Shown: piece by piece, positions 37,401-46,881 of the stretch | How the letters are laid out: the number at the start of each line of letters is the position of its first letter | Position numbering within the stretch: the stretch's first letter is position 1 | Source of the DNA: Psychrobacter sp. NZS113 | GTDB taxonomy: Bacteria; Pseudomonadota; Gammaproteobacteria; Pseudomonadales; Moraxellaceae | NCBI RefSeq assembly: GCF_015864825.1 | Contig: NZ_JADYWL010000001.1 | Coordinates: forward strand, 434,001-498,000 | DNA length: 64,000 nt | Direction: 5' to 3' | The notes under the pieces: model-generated | What the model was told of the DNA's origin: nothing | Databases searched by the model: none | What the model saw: only the letters and a program-made list of their open reading frames with translations | Translations under genes and position numbers: made by a program

Positions 37401-37617
37401 ATAGCAGCAGCGCTTGTGGATAGTTGGCTTTCATGGTTAGATATTGCACCATCATCGGCGTATGATCGGCCAAGTTATAAACGCTATCGCCTATCATTAA
37501 ATGGTCAGCAGTTAATGGCTCAGAGCTATGTTGAGCGCTAACTCTTTTTGACGTGGCATCTATTGATGGATTAGATTTTGAGGTATTAGAGTTTTGAGCG
37601 GATGGTTTAACGGTCAT
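34471..37617 (-). CDS. mutS: DNA mismatch repair protein MutS
   Basis: It recognises mismatches and starts methyl-directed repair. Visible: mismatch-binding [26 protein letters not shown], with the Phe-x-Glu of the wedge, clamp and lever regions, and the ATPase with Walker [10 protein letters not shown] at 765-773, followed by [14 protein letters not shown] and [15 protein letters not shown]. At 1048 residues it is nearly 200 longer than E. coli MutS. The extra length is in low-complexity insertions: an N-terminal Ser/Asn tail of about 40, a Ser/Lys-rich loop near 135-170, a Ser/Asn loop near 700, and an Asn/Lys/Asp-rich stretch before the C-terminal helices. The catalytic core is intact. Confidence 0.97.
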   Translation of the reverse strand: MTVKPSAQNSNTSKSNPSIDATSKRVSAQHSSEPLTADHLMIGDSVYNLADHTPMMVQYLTMKANYPQALLLYRMGDFYELFFDDAKRAAHILDITLTRRGTDKAGNTIAMAGVPFHAADSYMARLIAAGQTVVVCEQIDESTTDSTSSKSNAPTIGDKQKKDKSKSAAGGIMRREVVKTLTAGTITDDALIAPNHTPTVVAIDIATPRANSKQPLQAAISQMDLAAGTLTTQTLSADHDDIEGLQTQMLTVLARFAPSECIISEALSDSIGDTDTAWILWLRQNLDCPIIEVAANDFHPEHASSTLCQQFEVQRLDGLGISDAPLAQSSCAALIHYARQTQQRHVPQVNQLIVEYNDDYLIIDANSQQNLELFAPVSSNGTSLISVLNHCQTPMGRRLLVQQMKRPLRQHSRINLRLDAITSLLNTEHSPNRSEQTLVNSETKSTLVTSIRETLHAIGDVERISSRIGLMSAKPRDLRKLADGIASSNQLITLLNESGISHEHAGLLPMLMQQLPAQLPAIQSVAELIERAIVIEPPAHIRDGGMLAAGYDEEFDRLTHLHDNIQVTLDDMVERARQDSQLPSLKVGFNKVSGFYFELPKMQAKNAPAHFIRRQTLKSSERFITDELKEVETEYLSAQTLALTQEKQLYQELLTVLSSHLAELQQLSAAIAQIDVLCNWAQLALDYNWQRPVMSNDSEHTINTSNQTSINIKQGRHVVVEAALQPMNSVTQSKAKHTTQFVANDCILGQTVGSNESAERLLMITGPNMGGKSTYMRQTALIVLLAHCGSFVPAASAHIGDIDRIFTRIGSADDLAGGKSTFMVEMIETANILNQATDKSLVLMDEVGRGTATTDGLAIAHACVNRLIEIGCLTLFATHYFELTQLAQNNENLQASIRNVHVAASEIDGQLLLLHQIKEGAASSSFGLHVAKMAGIPTQVLNDAKRYLLDNLTADNVKLDNLKVENEQPIDDKNELAKSVKDKREQHYNSIDSAEVDKLDIQTKSIEIIPQQNQLFSLQDELHAIDPDSLTPKQAHDLLYHLKKIISH

Positions 37618-38220
37618 GCAGAGTCTCTTATAGTTTTAAATACAAATGGTGCTTAAACATTAAATGAATTTTTATTGATGATTTTCAGTAAATGGGCATT
37701 AGATAAGCAGGGTTAAATATTAAATCTAGGTATTGAATCAAAGAATAAATGAGAAAAGTATTAGATAATGAGTTCTTATGATTTTGGTTGAATCGTACTA
37801 AAAATCTTCGTTTATAATAGGTCATAACAGGTGAATTACACCCTAATAAATTCGATAGATTTGAGTATGCAAGCATCATTTTAACACGTCCTACTGAGCT
37901 TTTATGTTGGCAAATATCTACTCGTTGCCCTTGTATCCATCAGCAGCATAACCATATATAATGGCGTCACACTTAATTGGGCAATACTTCATTAGGCGAT
38001 ACTTCATTGAGTGGTATAGTCAGAGAACTACTAATCAGAGAACTACTAAATAGCTACGGCGTTACCCTACTTAGATGTACGACTTGTACTATCTGCAGTA
38101 GGCTGCCTTGTAGCTGTTTTAGACTTCTTTGACTATAGTTAGCCGGATAATGACAAGGCAGCGAGCTAATCGTTGGCTAATGCGCACTAATTATCGAATA
38201 TTTCCATAGGTCAAAAAATT
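37618..38220. other. Divergent intergenic region mutS / secA
   Basis: About 600 bases with no supportable gene; a 64-codon minus-strand frame lacks any support. It contains the paired 15-bp tandem duplications at 37981-38049. Confidence 0.5.
37981..38049. repeat. Two consecutive 15-bp tandem duplications upstream of secA
   Basis: GCAATACTTCATTAG is followed at once by GCGATACTTCATTGA (imperfect copy); nine bases later TCAGAGAACTACTAA occurs twice in direct succession (38020-38034 and 38035-38049, perfect). Confidence 0.85.
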
Positions 38221-41028
38221 ATGTTATCAAAGATTATAGGCAGTGTCGTTGGCACTAAAAACGAGCGTGAATTAAAACGCATGCGTAAAGTGGTCAGCAA
38301 AATCAACGCACGAGAGGCCGAAATACAAGCCCTGTCTGATGAGCAATTACAGCAAAAAACCGCAGAGTTTAAAGCACGTCATCAAAATGGTGAAAGCTTA
38401 GATGCATTATTGCCAGAAGCTTTTGCCGTCTGCCGCGAAGCATCATTACGTGTCAATGGTATGCGTCACTACGATGTGCAGCTGATCGGTGGTATAACCT
38501 TGCACGAAGGCAAAATCGCTGAGATGAAGACCGGCGAGGGTAAAACCTTGATGGGTACCTTGGCTATGTACCTAAATGCGATCAGTGGTAAAGGTGTACA
38601 TCTGGTCACGGTCAATGATTACTTGGCCGCGCGTGATGCTGAATTAAACCGTCCGTTGTTCGGATTTTTGGGCATGACGGTTGGCGTTATTTATTCGCAG
38701 CAGCCGCCACAAGAAAAAATCGCTGCTTACCAAGCCGATATTACTTATGGTACCAATAACGAATATGGTTTTGATTACCTACGCGATAACATGGTCTTTA
38801 AGTTAGAAGAGAAAAAACAGCGCGCCTTAAACTTCTGTATTATTGATGAAATTGATTCTATCTTAATTGATGAAGCACGTACGCCGTTGATTATCTCAGG
38901 CCAAGCCGAAGATTCGTCACGTATGTATGCGCTGATTAATACAATTATTCCTGTGCTAATCCGTTCAAAAGATGAAGAAGCCAATAAGAATAACGAAGAA
39001 GAAGATTTCTGGATTGATGAAAAGAATCGTCAGATTGAAATTAGCGAAAAAGGCTATGAAAAAATTGAGCGTTTCTTAATCGAAGTCGGTGAGCTGGGCG
39101 AAAATGAAAGCTTATATAGCCCAAGTCGTTTGCCACTATTGGCTCACGTACAGGCAGCTATTCGTGCGCATCATGTGTTTGTCAAAAACGTTCATTACAT
39201 CGTTGATGAAGGCGAAGTGGTCATCGTTGATGAAAATACCGGTCGTACGATGCCTGGTCGTCGCTGGTCAGAAGGTCTGCATCAAGCGGTAGAAGCCAAA
39301 GAAAACACCGAGATTCAAGCAGAAAATCAAACGCTTGCGACCACTACATTCCAGAACTATTTCCGTCTGTATGAAAAGCTATCAGGTATGACTGGTACGG
39401 CTGATACCGAAGCGGCAGAATTTAAATCTACGTATGACTTAGATGTCATCGTCATTCCAACGCATGAGCCGATTGCTCGTATTGATATGGATGACCAAAT
39501 TTTCTTAACCAAGTTAGGAAAATACAAAGGCATCATCCGCGAAATTAAAGAGATTCAAGCCAAAGGTGCGCCAGTATTGGTTGGTACGGCGACGATTGAA
39601 GCCAGTGAAGAATTGTCTTATTTATTGGATCAAGAAAACGTCAAGCATAACGTCTTGAATGCCAAGCAGCATGAGCGTGAAGCTGAGATTATCGCACAGG
39701 CAGGTAGCCCAAAATCTGTCACCATCGCGACCAATATGGCAGGTCGTGGTACCGATATTATCCTTGGTGGTAACTGGCAGTCGTTTATTGAAGATATTGA
39801 TTCTGTCAGTCCTGAAGAAATGCAGCGTCTAAAAGCCCAGTGGCAAATCAAGCATGACCAAGTGGTAGCAGCGGGTGGCTTGCATATTATTGGTTCTGAG
39901 CGTCATGAGTCACGCCGTATTGACAATCAGCTACGTGGCCGTGCTGGTCGTCAGGGTGACCCTGGTATGTCGCGCTTCTTCTTATCGTTAGAAGATGATC
40001 TCATGCGTATCTTCGCAGGCGATCGCGTGGTCAATATGATGCGTGCGATGGGTCTCAAAGAAGATGAAGCCATCGAACATAAAATGGTTTCTAAATCGAT
40101 TGAGAACGCGCAAGGCAAAGTAGAGAGTCGCGATTTCGATGCCCGTAAAAACTTGCTGAAATATGATGATGTTGCCAATGAGCAGCGTAAAGTTATCTAT
40201 GGTCAGCGTGATGATTTACTGGCAGAAATGGATTTGCTTGATGCTCTCGAAGTGATGCATCGCGAAGTCTACAACGCGATGATAAACCAATTTATTCCGC
40301 CGGGTTCTATCGATGACCAATGGAATGTCGATGGGTTAGAGGATGAGCTAGAAGACGAGTTCAAAATCTCGATGCCGATTAATGATTGGCTTGATGAAGA
40401 TCGCCGCTTAGATGAAGAAGGGCTGCGTGAAAAAATCGTCCAAACGGCACTAGAGCGTTATCATGGTCGCCGTGATCAGATGGGTGAGCAAGACGCAGCT
40501 CAGCTTGAGCGCCACTTTATGCTCCAGAGCTTAGATAAGCATTGGAAAGAGCATTTGACACAGATGGATCAGCTCCGTAAAGGTATTCATCTACGTGGTT
40601 ATGCACAGAAAAACCCTGAGCAAGAATATAAGCGTGAGTCGTTTGAGTTATTCCAAATGATGCTTGGTGCTATTAAGTCTGAGACCGTACAAGATTTATC
40701 ACGTGTCCATATTCCAACCAAAGAAGAGTTAGAAGCGTTAGAGATTCAGCAACGTGAAAATGCTGCTCATATGCAAATGCAGTTCGAGCATGATGGTGTT
40801 GATAACTTAGATAGTAATGGAAATAGTAACGAAAATAGAGCTGCTGGTCAGGCGCAAGCACAAAGCAGTGCTCTAGGTGGCGGCGTTGCAGCGGCTGGTG
40901 TAAGTGGCGCTATAGCGGGCAATGTTGATGGTGAACCAAATCCATATGCTGGCTCAAACATCAGTCGTAACGCACTTTGTCCTTGTGGTTCAGGCCTCAA
41001 GTACAAACAATGTCATGGTAAAATATAG
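38221..41028 (+). CDS. secA: Protein translocase ATPase SecA
   Basis: The motor that pushes preproteins through SecYEG. The 935-residue product has Walker A in [10 protein letters not shown] near 105, [10 protein letters not shown], Walker B in [20 protein letters not shown], the preprotein cross-linking domain, [27 protein letters not shown] and a C-terminal zinc-binding SEC-C tail [13 protein letters not shown], used for SecB and lipid binding. A Gly/Ala/Asn-rich linker precedes the tail. Length is slightly above the E. coli protein (901). It is transcribed alone with a terminator after it. Nothing resembling secM precedes it. Confidence 0.97.
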   Translation: MLSKIIGSVVGTKNERELKRMRKVVSKINAREAEIQALSDEQLQQKTAEFKARHQNGESLDALLPEAFAVCREASLRVNGMRHYDVQLIGGITLHEGKIAEMKTGEGKTLMGTLAMYLNAISGKGVHLVTVNDYLAARDAELNRPLFGFLGMTVGVIYSQQPPQEKIAAYQADITYGTNNEYGFDYLRDNMVFKLEEKKQRALNFCIIDEIDSILIDEARTPLIISGQAEDSSRMYALINTIIPVLIRSKDEEANKNNEEEDFWIDEKNRQIEISEKGYEKIERFLIEVGELGENESLYSPSRLPLLAHVQAAIRAHHVFVKNVHYIVDEGEVVIVDENTGRTMPGRRWSEGLHQAVEAKENTEIQAENQTLATTTFQNYFRLYEKLSGMTGTADTEAAEFKSTYDLDVIVIPTHEPIARIDMDDQIFLTKLGKYKGIIREIKEIQAKGAPVLVGTATIEASEELSYLLDQENVKHNVLNAKQHEREAEIIAQAGSPKSVTIATNMAGRGTDIILGGNWQSFIEDIDSVSPEEMQRLKAQWQIKHDQVVAAGGLHIIGSERHESRRIDNQLRGRAGRQGDPGMSRFFLSLEDDLMRIFAGDRVVNMMRAMGLKEDEAIEHKMVSKSIENAQGKVESRDFDARKNLLKYDDVANEQRKVIYGQRDDLLAEMDLLDALEVMHREVYNAMINQFIPPGSIDDQWNVDGLEDELEDEFKISMPINDWLDEDRRLDEEGLREKIVQTALERYHGRRDQMGEQDAAQLERHFMLQSLDKHWKEHLTQMDQLRKGIHLRGYAQKNPEQEYKRESFELFQMMLGAIKSETVQDLSRVHIPTKEELEALEIQQRENAAHMQMQFEHDGVDNLDSNGNSNENRAAGQAQAQSSALGGGVAAAGVSGAIAGNVDGEPNPYAGSNISRNALCPCGSGLKYKQCHGKI

Positions 41029-41106
41029 TCTTCAATTATCCATAAATATATATTGAAACTGGATATTTGAGCATTAGTAGTGATGTATTAGTCGCGTATT
41101 ATGAAA

Positions 41107-41137
41107 GGCCCTTATCTAAAGTGGATAGGGGTTTTTT
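41107..41137 (+). terminator. Terminator of secA
   Basis: CCCTTATC and GATAGGGG pair (one wobble) around a seven-base loop, followed by six T. Confidence 0.82.
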
Positions 41138-41289
41138 CGTAGTGGCTAGTGTCATTCTATAATTTTTCGATAGTAAGGCTGACTCGGTTAAAATTCTCAG
41201 TTATGCTGTATTGATTGCTTACAAATTCGGCATAGGCGTGAATTTACCGAAAGGCTATAGTGTTTAACATGTTTATTTGGGAGTGTGTT

Positions 41290-41559
41290 ATGAGTGTAGA
41301 GTTATTAAAACGGTTACGTGGCTCAGTAGTGTTGACCGCGCTGTTCGCAGGTGTTCTATCTATCAGTGCCTGTCAGCAAAAGTCAGAGACAGACGTCGAC
41401 ATGGAGCATGGTACTGATACTGAAGAAACAGTACCGATGTCTGCCGAACCTGCTGAACCTAATAATATAATTATCGATACATCAGATACGTCCGTTGATG
41501 AAGTCGAAGAGGGCACCGTTATTTCGGTAGATGAAGATAGCGATAGCGCCGTTAACTAG
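41290..41559 (+). CDS. Small acidic lipoprotein, unknown function
   Basis: The 89-residue product has a signal peptide with a lipobox LSISAC, so it should be lipid-anchored after the Cys. The mature part is very acidic and repetitive (DTEETVP, DTSDTSVDEVEEGTVISVDEDSDS), with no recognisable domain. The ATG at 41290 follows GGGAGTG; a frame open to 41260 is less likely. No family is assigned. It lies alone between secA and the DUF2382 gene, convergent with the latter across a shared terminator. Confidence 0.75.
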   Translation: MSVELLKRLRGSVVLTALFAGVLSISACQQKSETDVDMEHGTDTEETVPMSAEPAEPNNIIIDTSDTSVDEVEEGTVISVDEDSDSAVN

Positions 41560-41713
41560 ACATCATCATTGCAAAATAAGATAGTAATGACTGTAACGAT
41601 GAGCTGTTACTATAAGTTTTTCCCAATTGCCATGCGCAAAGTCCGCTAAAGGTTTTAAAAAATTTATCCAAGAAATGCATCATGCTGTATCAAGAGCATC
41701 GACGATAGCAGTC

Positions 41714-41743
41714 AAAAAAAGCAACGTTATCGTTGCTTTTTTT
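41714..41743. terminator. Bidirectional terminator between the lipoprotein and DUF2382 genes
   Basis: AAAAAAAGCAACG and CGTTGCTTTTTTT around TTAT; T-runs on both strands suit convergent genes. Confidence 0.88.
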
Positions 41744-41766
41744 ATCTCTAATTTTTGGGAAGTTGG

Positions 41767-42363
41767 TTAGACATTATTTATTTTAGTACCAGATCTAGAC
41801 TCATGCTCTAAAAACCCTTCTTCTGTCACATCTAATTCTTCATGCTTAAGTGCTACTTGAATAGTGTCGGTATGCTTATGCATGGTCTTGCTAATATCAA
41901 CTTCTTGGATAACATAAGTATCTTTGGTAATAGTGGCTACTTGGCGAGATAAGACTATTTCGATAGGTTCATCACCAATTTCAATTTGCTTACCGTTGAC
42001 AGTGACGACGGCTTTACTATCAAGTGATGGCTCAACATGACGCAGTATGTCCTGCTTATCGTAATCACCAGATAACAGATCCTGACTGGCCGCGTCATGG
42101 TATTCAGTGCGAATAGTAATATACTCTTCTACGAGCTCAATAGGTACATCAATGGTTTTGGTGCGTGCATGCTTGGTGACGGTTACTTTACCAACATCTA
42201 GGCGTTCTTTATTGATGACAGGGCGTTCTTCTAACAGCTCTAAGTAGCCATTTTTTTCTCCATTGATGAGATCTTTTTGGTTGCGGTCTTCATTAGATAA
42301 TGTGGCTTGTTCTGGATAATCACTATTTTTTTGAAATCCATCATTATTATTGGTAGTCATCAT
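41767..42363 (-). CDS. DUF2382 (YsnF/AvaK-type) domain protein
   Basis: A 198-residue protein with a DUF2382 domain from about 43 to 190: LELLEERPVINKERLDVGKVTVTKHARTKTIDVPIELVEEY, then TYVIQEVDISKTMHKHTD. The domain consists of tandem beta-strand repeats with alternating charges. The N-terminal 40 residues are Asn/Asp/Lys-rich. It is a paralogue of the DUF2382 half of the next gene upstream but lacks the PRC-barrel. Members of this family occur in stress-responsive or desiccation-associated settings in several bacteria; the molecular role is not established. The ATG follows AAGGAAAT. Confidence 0.85.
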   Translation of the reverse strand: MMTTNNNDGFQKNSDYPEQATLSNEDRNQKDLINGEKNGYLELLEERPVINKERLDVGKVTVTKHARTKTIDVPIELVEEYITIRTEYHDAASQDLLSGDYDKQDILRHVEPSLDSKAVVTVNGKQIEIGDEPIEIVLSRQVATITKDTYVIQEVDISKTMHKHTDTIQVALKHEELDVTEEGFLEHESRSGTKINNV

Positions 42364-42471
42364 AATTTCCTTATAGTTGGGCAGTATTTATAGTTATACA
42401 GTTAATGAAGAGTCAATATTAAGACATTTGGTTGATTTAACGTTATCATTAATTTTGTGAGACTCATTAGC

Positions 42472-42502
42472 AAAAAAAGACCAGAGACATGCTCTGATCT
42501 TG
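42472..42502 (-). terminator. Terminator of the PRC-barrel/DUF2382 gene
   Basis: Read on the minus strand AAGATCAGAGC ... CTCTGGTCTT is followed by seven T. It separates the two DUF2382 genes. Confidence 0.82.
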
Positions 42503-42600
42503 ATTTATTAAGTAAATATCTTTAGTTGCTTATTACTATCGTATTTTGCTTTGGAGACACTTTTGGTAAGAGCCGAGCAAAGATACGATGGCTTTGTATA

Positions 42601-43449
42601 TTACATACCGCGAGCACGGCGTACATCTTCTGCAGTGATACCATCACGGTCTATAATGTTACCTTCGCGGTCGACTACGTTACCGTCGCGGTCAACATCT
42701 AACTCTTCACGCTGAATGGTTTCAACGATGGTTTCAGTATGACGTTCAGTCGTTTTACCAACATTTACTTCTTCAGTGATATAAGTTTCTTTACCGACAC
42801 GAGCACGTTCAGCCTGTAGCTCAACTTCTACGGTCTCATTGCCATTTACTTCACCGATACGGCGGTCTGTTGGACGATCCACATTAGTACGTTGGATGTT
42901 GGCATGCTCTTCTTCTAGCTCAACATCGACATTTCGCTCTTCAGTCACGACATGCTTACCAACTTTGACTAAGCCTGCAACGATGCGGTCTTTATTGACA
43001 GTTAAACGTTCTTCTAATAGCTCTAGTGTATTTGGTGCGTCATAAGCATGGTCTTCGATTTCCATACGTTCAGCAACAGGAACGGTATCAGCGACAAATG
43101 CCTGACGGTCTTTTTGATACTGGTCTTTGTAGCTGTATTGATAGTCATGGTCGTATACTTCCATCGCTTCAACTTGTGCTTGCGTTAAGCTATCAAAAAA
43201 TACATCATCTCCAACGATACGTGCTAAACCTGCTGGTACTAACACTTCTTTTGAGCTGAACCAACCGCCTGCATCGACGATTAAATAACGAATACGGCCT
43301 GTCGTATCTTCTACTAGTGCGCCTTCGATTTTACCGATCTTTTCTTCATTGACACCGTAAGCAGTTTTACCTGTTGGGTCATAATAGTCATCACCAATAA
43401 GGTCATGGTGAGTTGCTTGAATATCTTTTAAACGAATTAGTTGGCTCAT
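42601..43449 (-). CDS. PRC-barrel and DUF2382 domain protein
   Basis: A 282-residue protein with an N-terminal PRC-barrel (about 20-100: KTAYGVNEEKIGKIEGALVEDTTGRIRYLIVDAGGWF in pieces) and a DUF2382 domain (about 140-255: LELLEERLTVNKDRIVAGLVKVGKHV). The C-terminal tail carries near-repeats DRDGNVVDREGNIIDRDG. The smaller protein downstream is a paralogue of the DUF2382 half. PRC-barrels bind partner molecules in photosynthesis and RNA-processing proteins; here no partner is known. The ATG follows AAAGGAATAC. A terminator lies between it and the paralogue. Confidence 0.87.
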   Translation of the reverse strand: MSQLIRLKDIQATHHDLIGDDYYDPTGKTAYGVNEEKIGKIEGALVEDTTGRIRYLIVDAGGWFSSKEVLVPAGLARIVGDDVFFDSLTQAQVEAMEVYDHDYQYSYKDQYQKDRQAFVADTVPVAERMEIEDHAYDAPNTLELLEERLTVNKDRIVAGLVKVGKHVVTEERNVDVELEEEHANIQRTNVDRPTDRRIGEVNGNETVEVELQAERARVGKETYITEEVNVGKTTERHTETIVETIQREELDVDRDGNVVDREGNIIDRDGITAEDVRRARGM

Positions 43450-43743
43450 TGGTGTATTCCTTTTTTATGAGTTAATTATTAATAGTTATTGTAGAAATAT
43501 CTTGTTTTCGAAAAGCTTTTTTTATAATAAAACGTGTACCAAGTCATTATGAGATGCTTCTACGTTGACTTGAAACAATCCTAACATCATGATTTTTGAT
43601 GAGATATATGAGCAAGGTAGCAAAGTGTGCACTTGAAGTAATTGCGTGTAATAGGCTGTAAACGGCATAACATAGCTAGGGGTATAAATTAACGTGACTT
43701 TACAGAAAGCAATATTTCCTGCGTATTGAGAATTGATAGACAC
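43450..43743. other. Intergenic region upstream of the PRC-barrel gene
   Basis: Just under 300 bases with no credible ORF; a 97-codon frame across this stretch runs through the thiolase terminator and is discarded. It should hold the promoter of the PRC-barrel gene. Confidence 0.4.
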
Positions 43744-43778
43744 AAAAAAACCGCAGAGCAATAAGCGCTGCGGTTTTT
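43744..43778 (-). terminator. Terminator of the thiolase gene
   Basis: On the minus strand CAAAAACCGCAGCG ... CTGCGGTTTTTTT pairs around a short loop and ends in seven T. It lies about 90 bases past the thiolase stop. Confidence 0.85.
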
Positions 43779-43871
43779 GAATACTAATAAAATTAATAAA
43801 ATTCGAAACTATCAACCTAATTTGAAAATGCTAAGTCATTAACATGCTCAAATTTCAGGTAGTTTTAAATA

Positions 43872-45053
43872 CTAGGCAAGTTCTATTGCAACAGCAACGG
43901 CTTCACCGCCACCAATACATAGAGTAGCAACGCCTTTTTTGCCGCCTGTACGCTTTAGAGAGTTGATAAGCGTGACTAAGATACGAGCACCAGAACAGCC
44001 TACTGGATGACCCAGTGCACAAGCACCACCTTCGACGTTGACCTTAGCGTGCTCAATTTTTAGCTCGTCCATAGCAGCCATCGTTACCATGGCAAACGCT
44101 TCGTTGATTTCCCATAGATCGACATCTGCGACTGACCAACCAGCGCTGGCCAATACTTTTTCAATCGCACCAATTGGGGCAATAGTGAATTCGCTTGGAT
44201 GACGAGAGTTAGAAGCAGTCGCGATGATACGCGCTTGGTAATCTAGACCTTCAGCTTTTGCTTGAGACTCTTTCATGACGACAACAGCGGCAGCACCGTC
44301 AGAGATTGAGCTGGCGTTTGCAGCAGTGATAGTACCGTCTTTTGCAAAGGCAGGACGTAAGGTCGGGATACGATCAGCATTGGCAAGTGCTGGCTGCTCA
44401 TCAGTATCAACGGTTTGCTCACCTTTACGGGTTTTAAAGGTAACGGCTTCGATCTCGTCTGCGAAGTGACCATCTTTGATGGCTGTTAGCGCACGATTCA
44501 GCGATTCGATAGCAAACTCATCCATTTGCTCGCGTGTATAGCCTTTTTCAATTGCCATTTCTTGAGCGAACATACCCATGAGCTTACCAGTTTCAGCATC
44601 TTCTAGACCATCTAGGAACATATGATCTTTGACTTCTTTATGACCCATACGATAGCCGCCACGCGACCCTGGCATGAGGTAAGGTGCATTGGTCATAGAC
44701 TCCATGCCACCAGCAACGGCCACATTAAAGCTGCCTGCTTTGATACCGTCATGTGCTTGCATCACTGCTTTTAGACCTGAGCCGCACAGCTTATTAATAG
44801 TGACAGCACCAGTAGCATCAGACAGACCAGCTTTACGCATGGCCTGACGTGCAGGACCTTGTCCCAAACCTGCTGTTAAGATACAGCCCATGATAACTTC
44901 ATCAATATTCTCAACACTCACACCTGAGCGCTCAACTGCAGCTTTGATAGCAGCAGCGCCAAGATCTGTTGCGCTCATATCTTGCAACGCGCCTTGGAAG
45001 CCGCCCATTGGTGTACGTGCGCCGTTTAGAATTACAATTGCATCATTTGACAT
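43872..45053 (-). CDS. Acetyl-CoA C-acetyltransferase (thiolase)
   Basis: It condenses two acetyl-CoA to acetoacetyl-CoA or cleaves it in reverse. The 393-residue product is a typical biosynthetic/degradative thiolase II: nucleophile C90 in NKLCGSGLKAVMQ, the His in GGACALGHPVGCSGARI, and the second active Cys in TLCIGGGEA near the C-terminus. AtoB- and PhaA-type enzymes cannot be told apart here, since no other fatty-acid or polyhydroxyalkanoate genes lie next to it. The ATG follows AAAGGAATAATAAAA. It lies 107 bp after hom on the same strand. Confidence 0.93.
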   Translation of the reverse strand: MSNDAIVILNGARTPMGGFQGALQDMSATDLGAAAIKAAVERSGVSVENIDEVIMGCILTAGLGQGPARQAMRKAGLSDATGAVTINKLCGSGLKAVMQAHDGIKAGSFNVAVAGGMESMTNAPYLMPGSRGGYRMGHKEVKDHMFLDGLEDAETGKLMGMFAQEMAIEKGYTREQMDEFAIESLNRALTAIKDGHFADEIEAVTFKTRKGEQTVDTDEQPALANADRIPTLRPAFAKDGTITAANASSISDGAAAVVVMKESQAKAEGLDYQARIIATASNSRHPSEFTIAPIGAIEKVLASAGWSVADVDLWEINEAFAMVTMAAMDELKIEHAKVNVEGGACALGHPVGCSGARILVTLINSLKRTGGKKGVATLCIGGGEAVAVAIELA

Positions 45054-45160
45054 TTTTATTATTCCTTTTTGCGTATTTTAAATGAGAGTATCTTACGTTA
45101 AGTAAAATCAAACATTTACTAATGATCAAACGCTGATAATCTAGCAGGTTTCTGACTTGC

Positions 45161-46519
45161 TTACGCTAGCTCATCTAAGCGAATGCGTACTACTTTATCG
45201 GTAATAGTATCTAGCTTTTCAATTTTTTCAATTGCTAGATTCATCTGACTCTCGACTACAGGCAGTGTCAAAATAATCACCGGTACTTGACCCACTTTAT
45301 GCGCAGGCTTTTGTAAAATTGCATCAATATTGATGCCAGCATCACTTAAAATGCGCGTGATATCCGCGAGTACACCTGGATTGTCATTAGCATGCACACG
45401 CAAGTAATAACCAGTGGTCATCTGCTCGGCACGTAATATCGGTGTATCTGATAGCTGCTCAGGTATAAAGGCCAAATGCGGGACATGATGACCATGGTTG
45501 TTTTCATTATTACTACTTTGGTCGTCGTTATCTGTACTACCCAATACGCGAACCAAATCCATGACATCAGCCATGACTGCAGAAGCCGTCGCGCCAGCAC
45601 CAGCACCATCACCACAATAGAGCGTCTGCCCAAGTGGGTGAGAGTTTACCAATACGGCATTTTTTACACCGTTGACGTTGGCCAGTAGCGCATCTTGTGG
45701 AATAAGTGTTGGGTGTACACGTAGCTCAATACCAGCGGCATTATTGTCACCTTGGCCATCACGGCGTACGGCAAATCCTAGATGCTTGATACGGTAGCCC
45801 AGCTCTTCCGCATAGTTCACATCTTGTAAGGTAATACCAGTGATGCCTTCACAGTAGACTTTATCAAACTGTAATGGGATACCAAAGGCGATAGAGGCGA
45901 GTAGGGCTAACTTGTGTGCCGCATCAATCCCTTCCACATCAAAAGTTGGATCTGCTTCAGCATAACCCAGCTCTTGCGCTTCGTTCAGTACGTCTGCAAA
46001 CGGGCGACCTTTGTCACGCATTTCGGTCATGATAAAGTTGCCAGTACCGTTGATGATACCTGCAAGCCAGTCGATTTTATTGGCAGCGAGTGCTTCACGC
46101 ATCACTTTGATGATGGGAATACCACCTGCCACGGCTGCTTCATAGGCAACGTGCACATTATTTGCTTCAGCAAAAGCAAAAATTTCATTGCCATACTCAG
46201 CCAACAGCGCTTTGTTTGCAGTGACCACATGCTTGCCGTTTTTAATAGCGTGCATGATGACGTCTTTGGCTAAGGTCGTACCACCGATCACTTCGATCAC
46301 GATATCGACATTTTCGCTCGCAGCAATTGCCATCAAGTCACTGTTTTGAATAATATCGGGATCAATATCATCACGCTGACGGCGCGTACCGACTTCGGTA
46401 ATAATAATATTGCGTCCGCTACGGCGTTTTAGCTCATCTAAGTTGTCATTAATTAGATTGATCACGCCCGTTCCGACGGTGCCCAGACCAAGTATCGCTA
46501 GTTTGATGGAATTGCTCAC
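45161..46519 (-). CDS. hom: Homoserine dehydrogenase
   Basis: It reduces aspartate semialdehyde to homoserine for threonine and methionine synthesis. The 452-residue product has the Rossmann motif GLGTVGTG near residue 11, a conserved NKALLAEYG segment, the catalytic region GIINGTGNFIMTEM and EAQELGYAEADPTFDVEGIDAAHKL, and a C-terminal ACT domain (YYLRVHANDNPGVLADITRIL) for feedback control. It starts with GTG at 46519, preceded by TTGAGGATAC. An insertion of Asp/Asn/His residues near 340 is noted. It is monofunctional, without aspartokinase. Confidence 0.96.
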   Translation of the reverse strand: MSNSIKLAILGLGTVGTGVINLINDNLDELKRRSGRNIIITEVGTRRQRDDIDPDIIQNSDLMAIAASENVDIVIEVIGGTTLAKDVIMHAIKNGKHVVTANKALLAEYGNEIFAFAEANNVHVAYEAAVAGGIPIIKVMREALAANKIDWLAGIINGTGNFIMTEMRDKGRPFADVLNEAQELGYAEADPTFDVEGIDAAHKLALLASIAFGIPLQFDKVYCEGITGITLQDVNYAEELGYRIKHLGFAVRRDGQGDNNAAGIELRVHPTLIPQDALLANVNGVKNAVLVNSHPLGQTLYCGDGAGAGATASAVMADVMDLVRVLGSTDNDDQSSNNENNHGHHVPHLAFIPEQLSDTPILRAEQMTTGYYLRVHANDNPGVLADITRILSDAGINIDAILQKPAHKVGQVPVIILTLPVVESQMNLAIEKIEKLDTITDKVVRIRLDELA

Positions 46520-46881
46520 AGTATCCTCAAGAGGTTAAATATAATGAACCGAGTATAAAGCCATTACGAGTCAAATTCGCGAATAGTATTCAGCGCATTT
46601 TGACAGTAGTCGTATTATCGCGGCGCCATTATAGTTGAATAAAAAATGCTCAAATAAAAGTATGCTGCAGATTTTTCATAGCGCTTTATCGTATCATACC
46701 GACAAGCAGTTGTGACGTCTACACAATGTCGCCATCGTCATAGTGTCTATTCAAAATAAGTCAGACAAGTGGTTAGGTTTGTTCCGTCTACTATGTGTCG
46801 TACTTTCACTCGCCTTGCGTGTATCCGACTTATCTTGCAGCAACTATAGATATCAAAAATGCTGAAATCATCTTATAAATT
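46520..46881. other. Intergenic region hom / dsbC-like gene
   Basis: About 360 bases without a gene or strong hairpin. It contains the hom promoter region, and no clear terminator for the dsbC-like gene was found. Confidence 0.4.

Noticed and set aside
37685..37879. 64-codon minus-strand frame between mutS and secA
   Set aside because: No ribosome site, no domain, AT-rich composition unlike the neighbours.
43522..43815. 97-codon minus-strand frame upstream of the PRC-barrel gene
   Set aside because: It runs through the thiolase terminator and shows no domain or ribosome site.
45914..46273. 119-codon plus-strand frame opposite hom
   Set aside because: Antisense shadow of a strongly supported gene.
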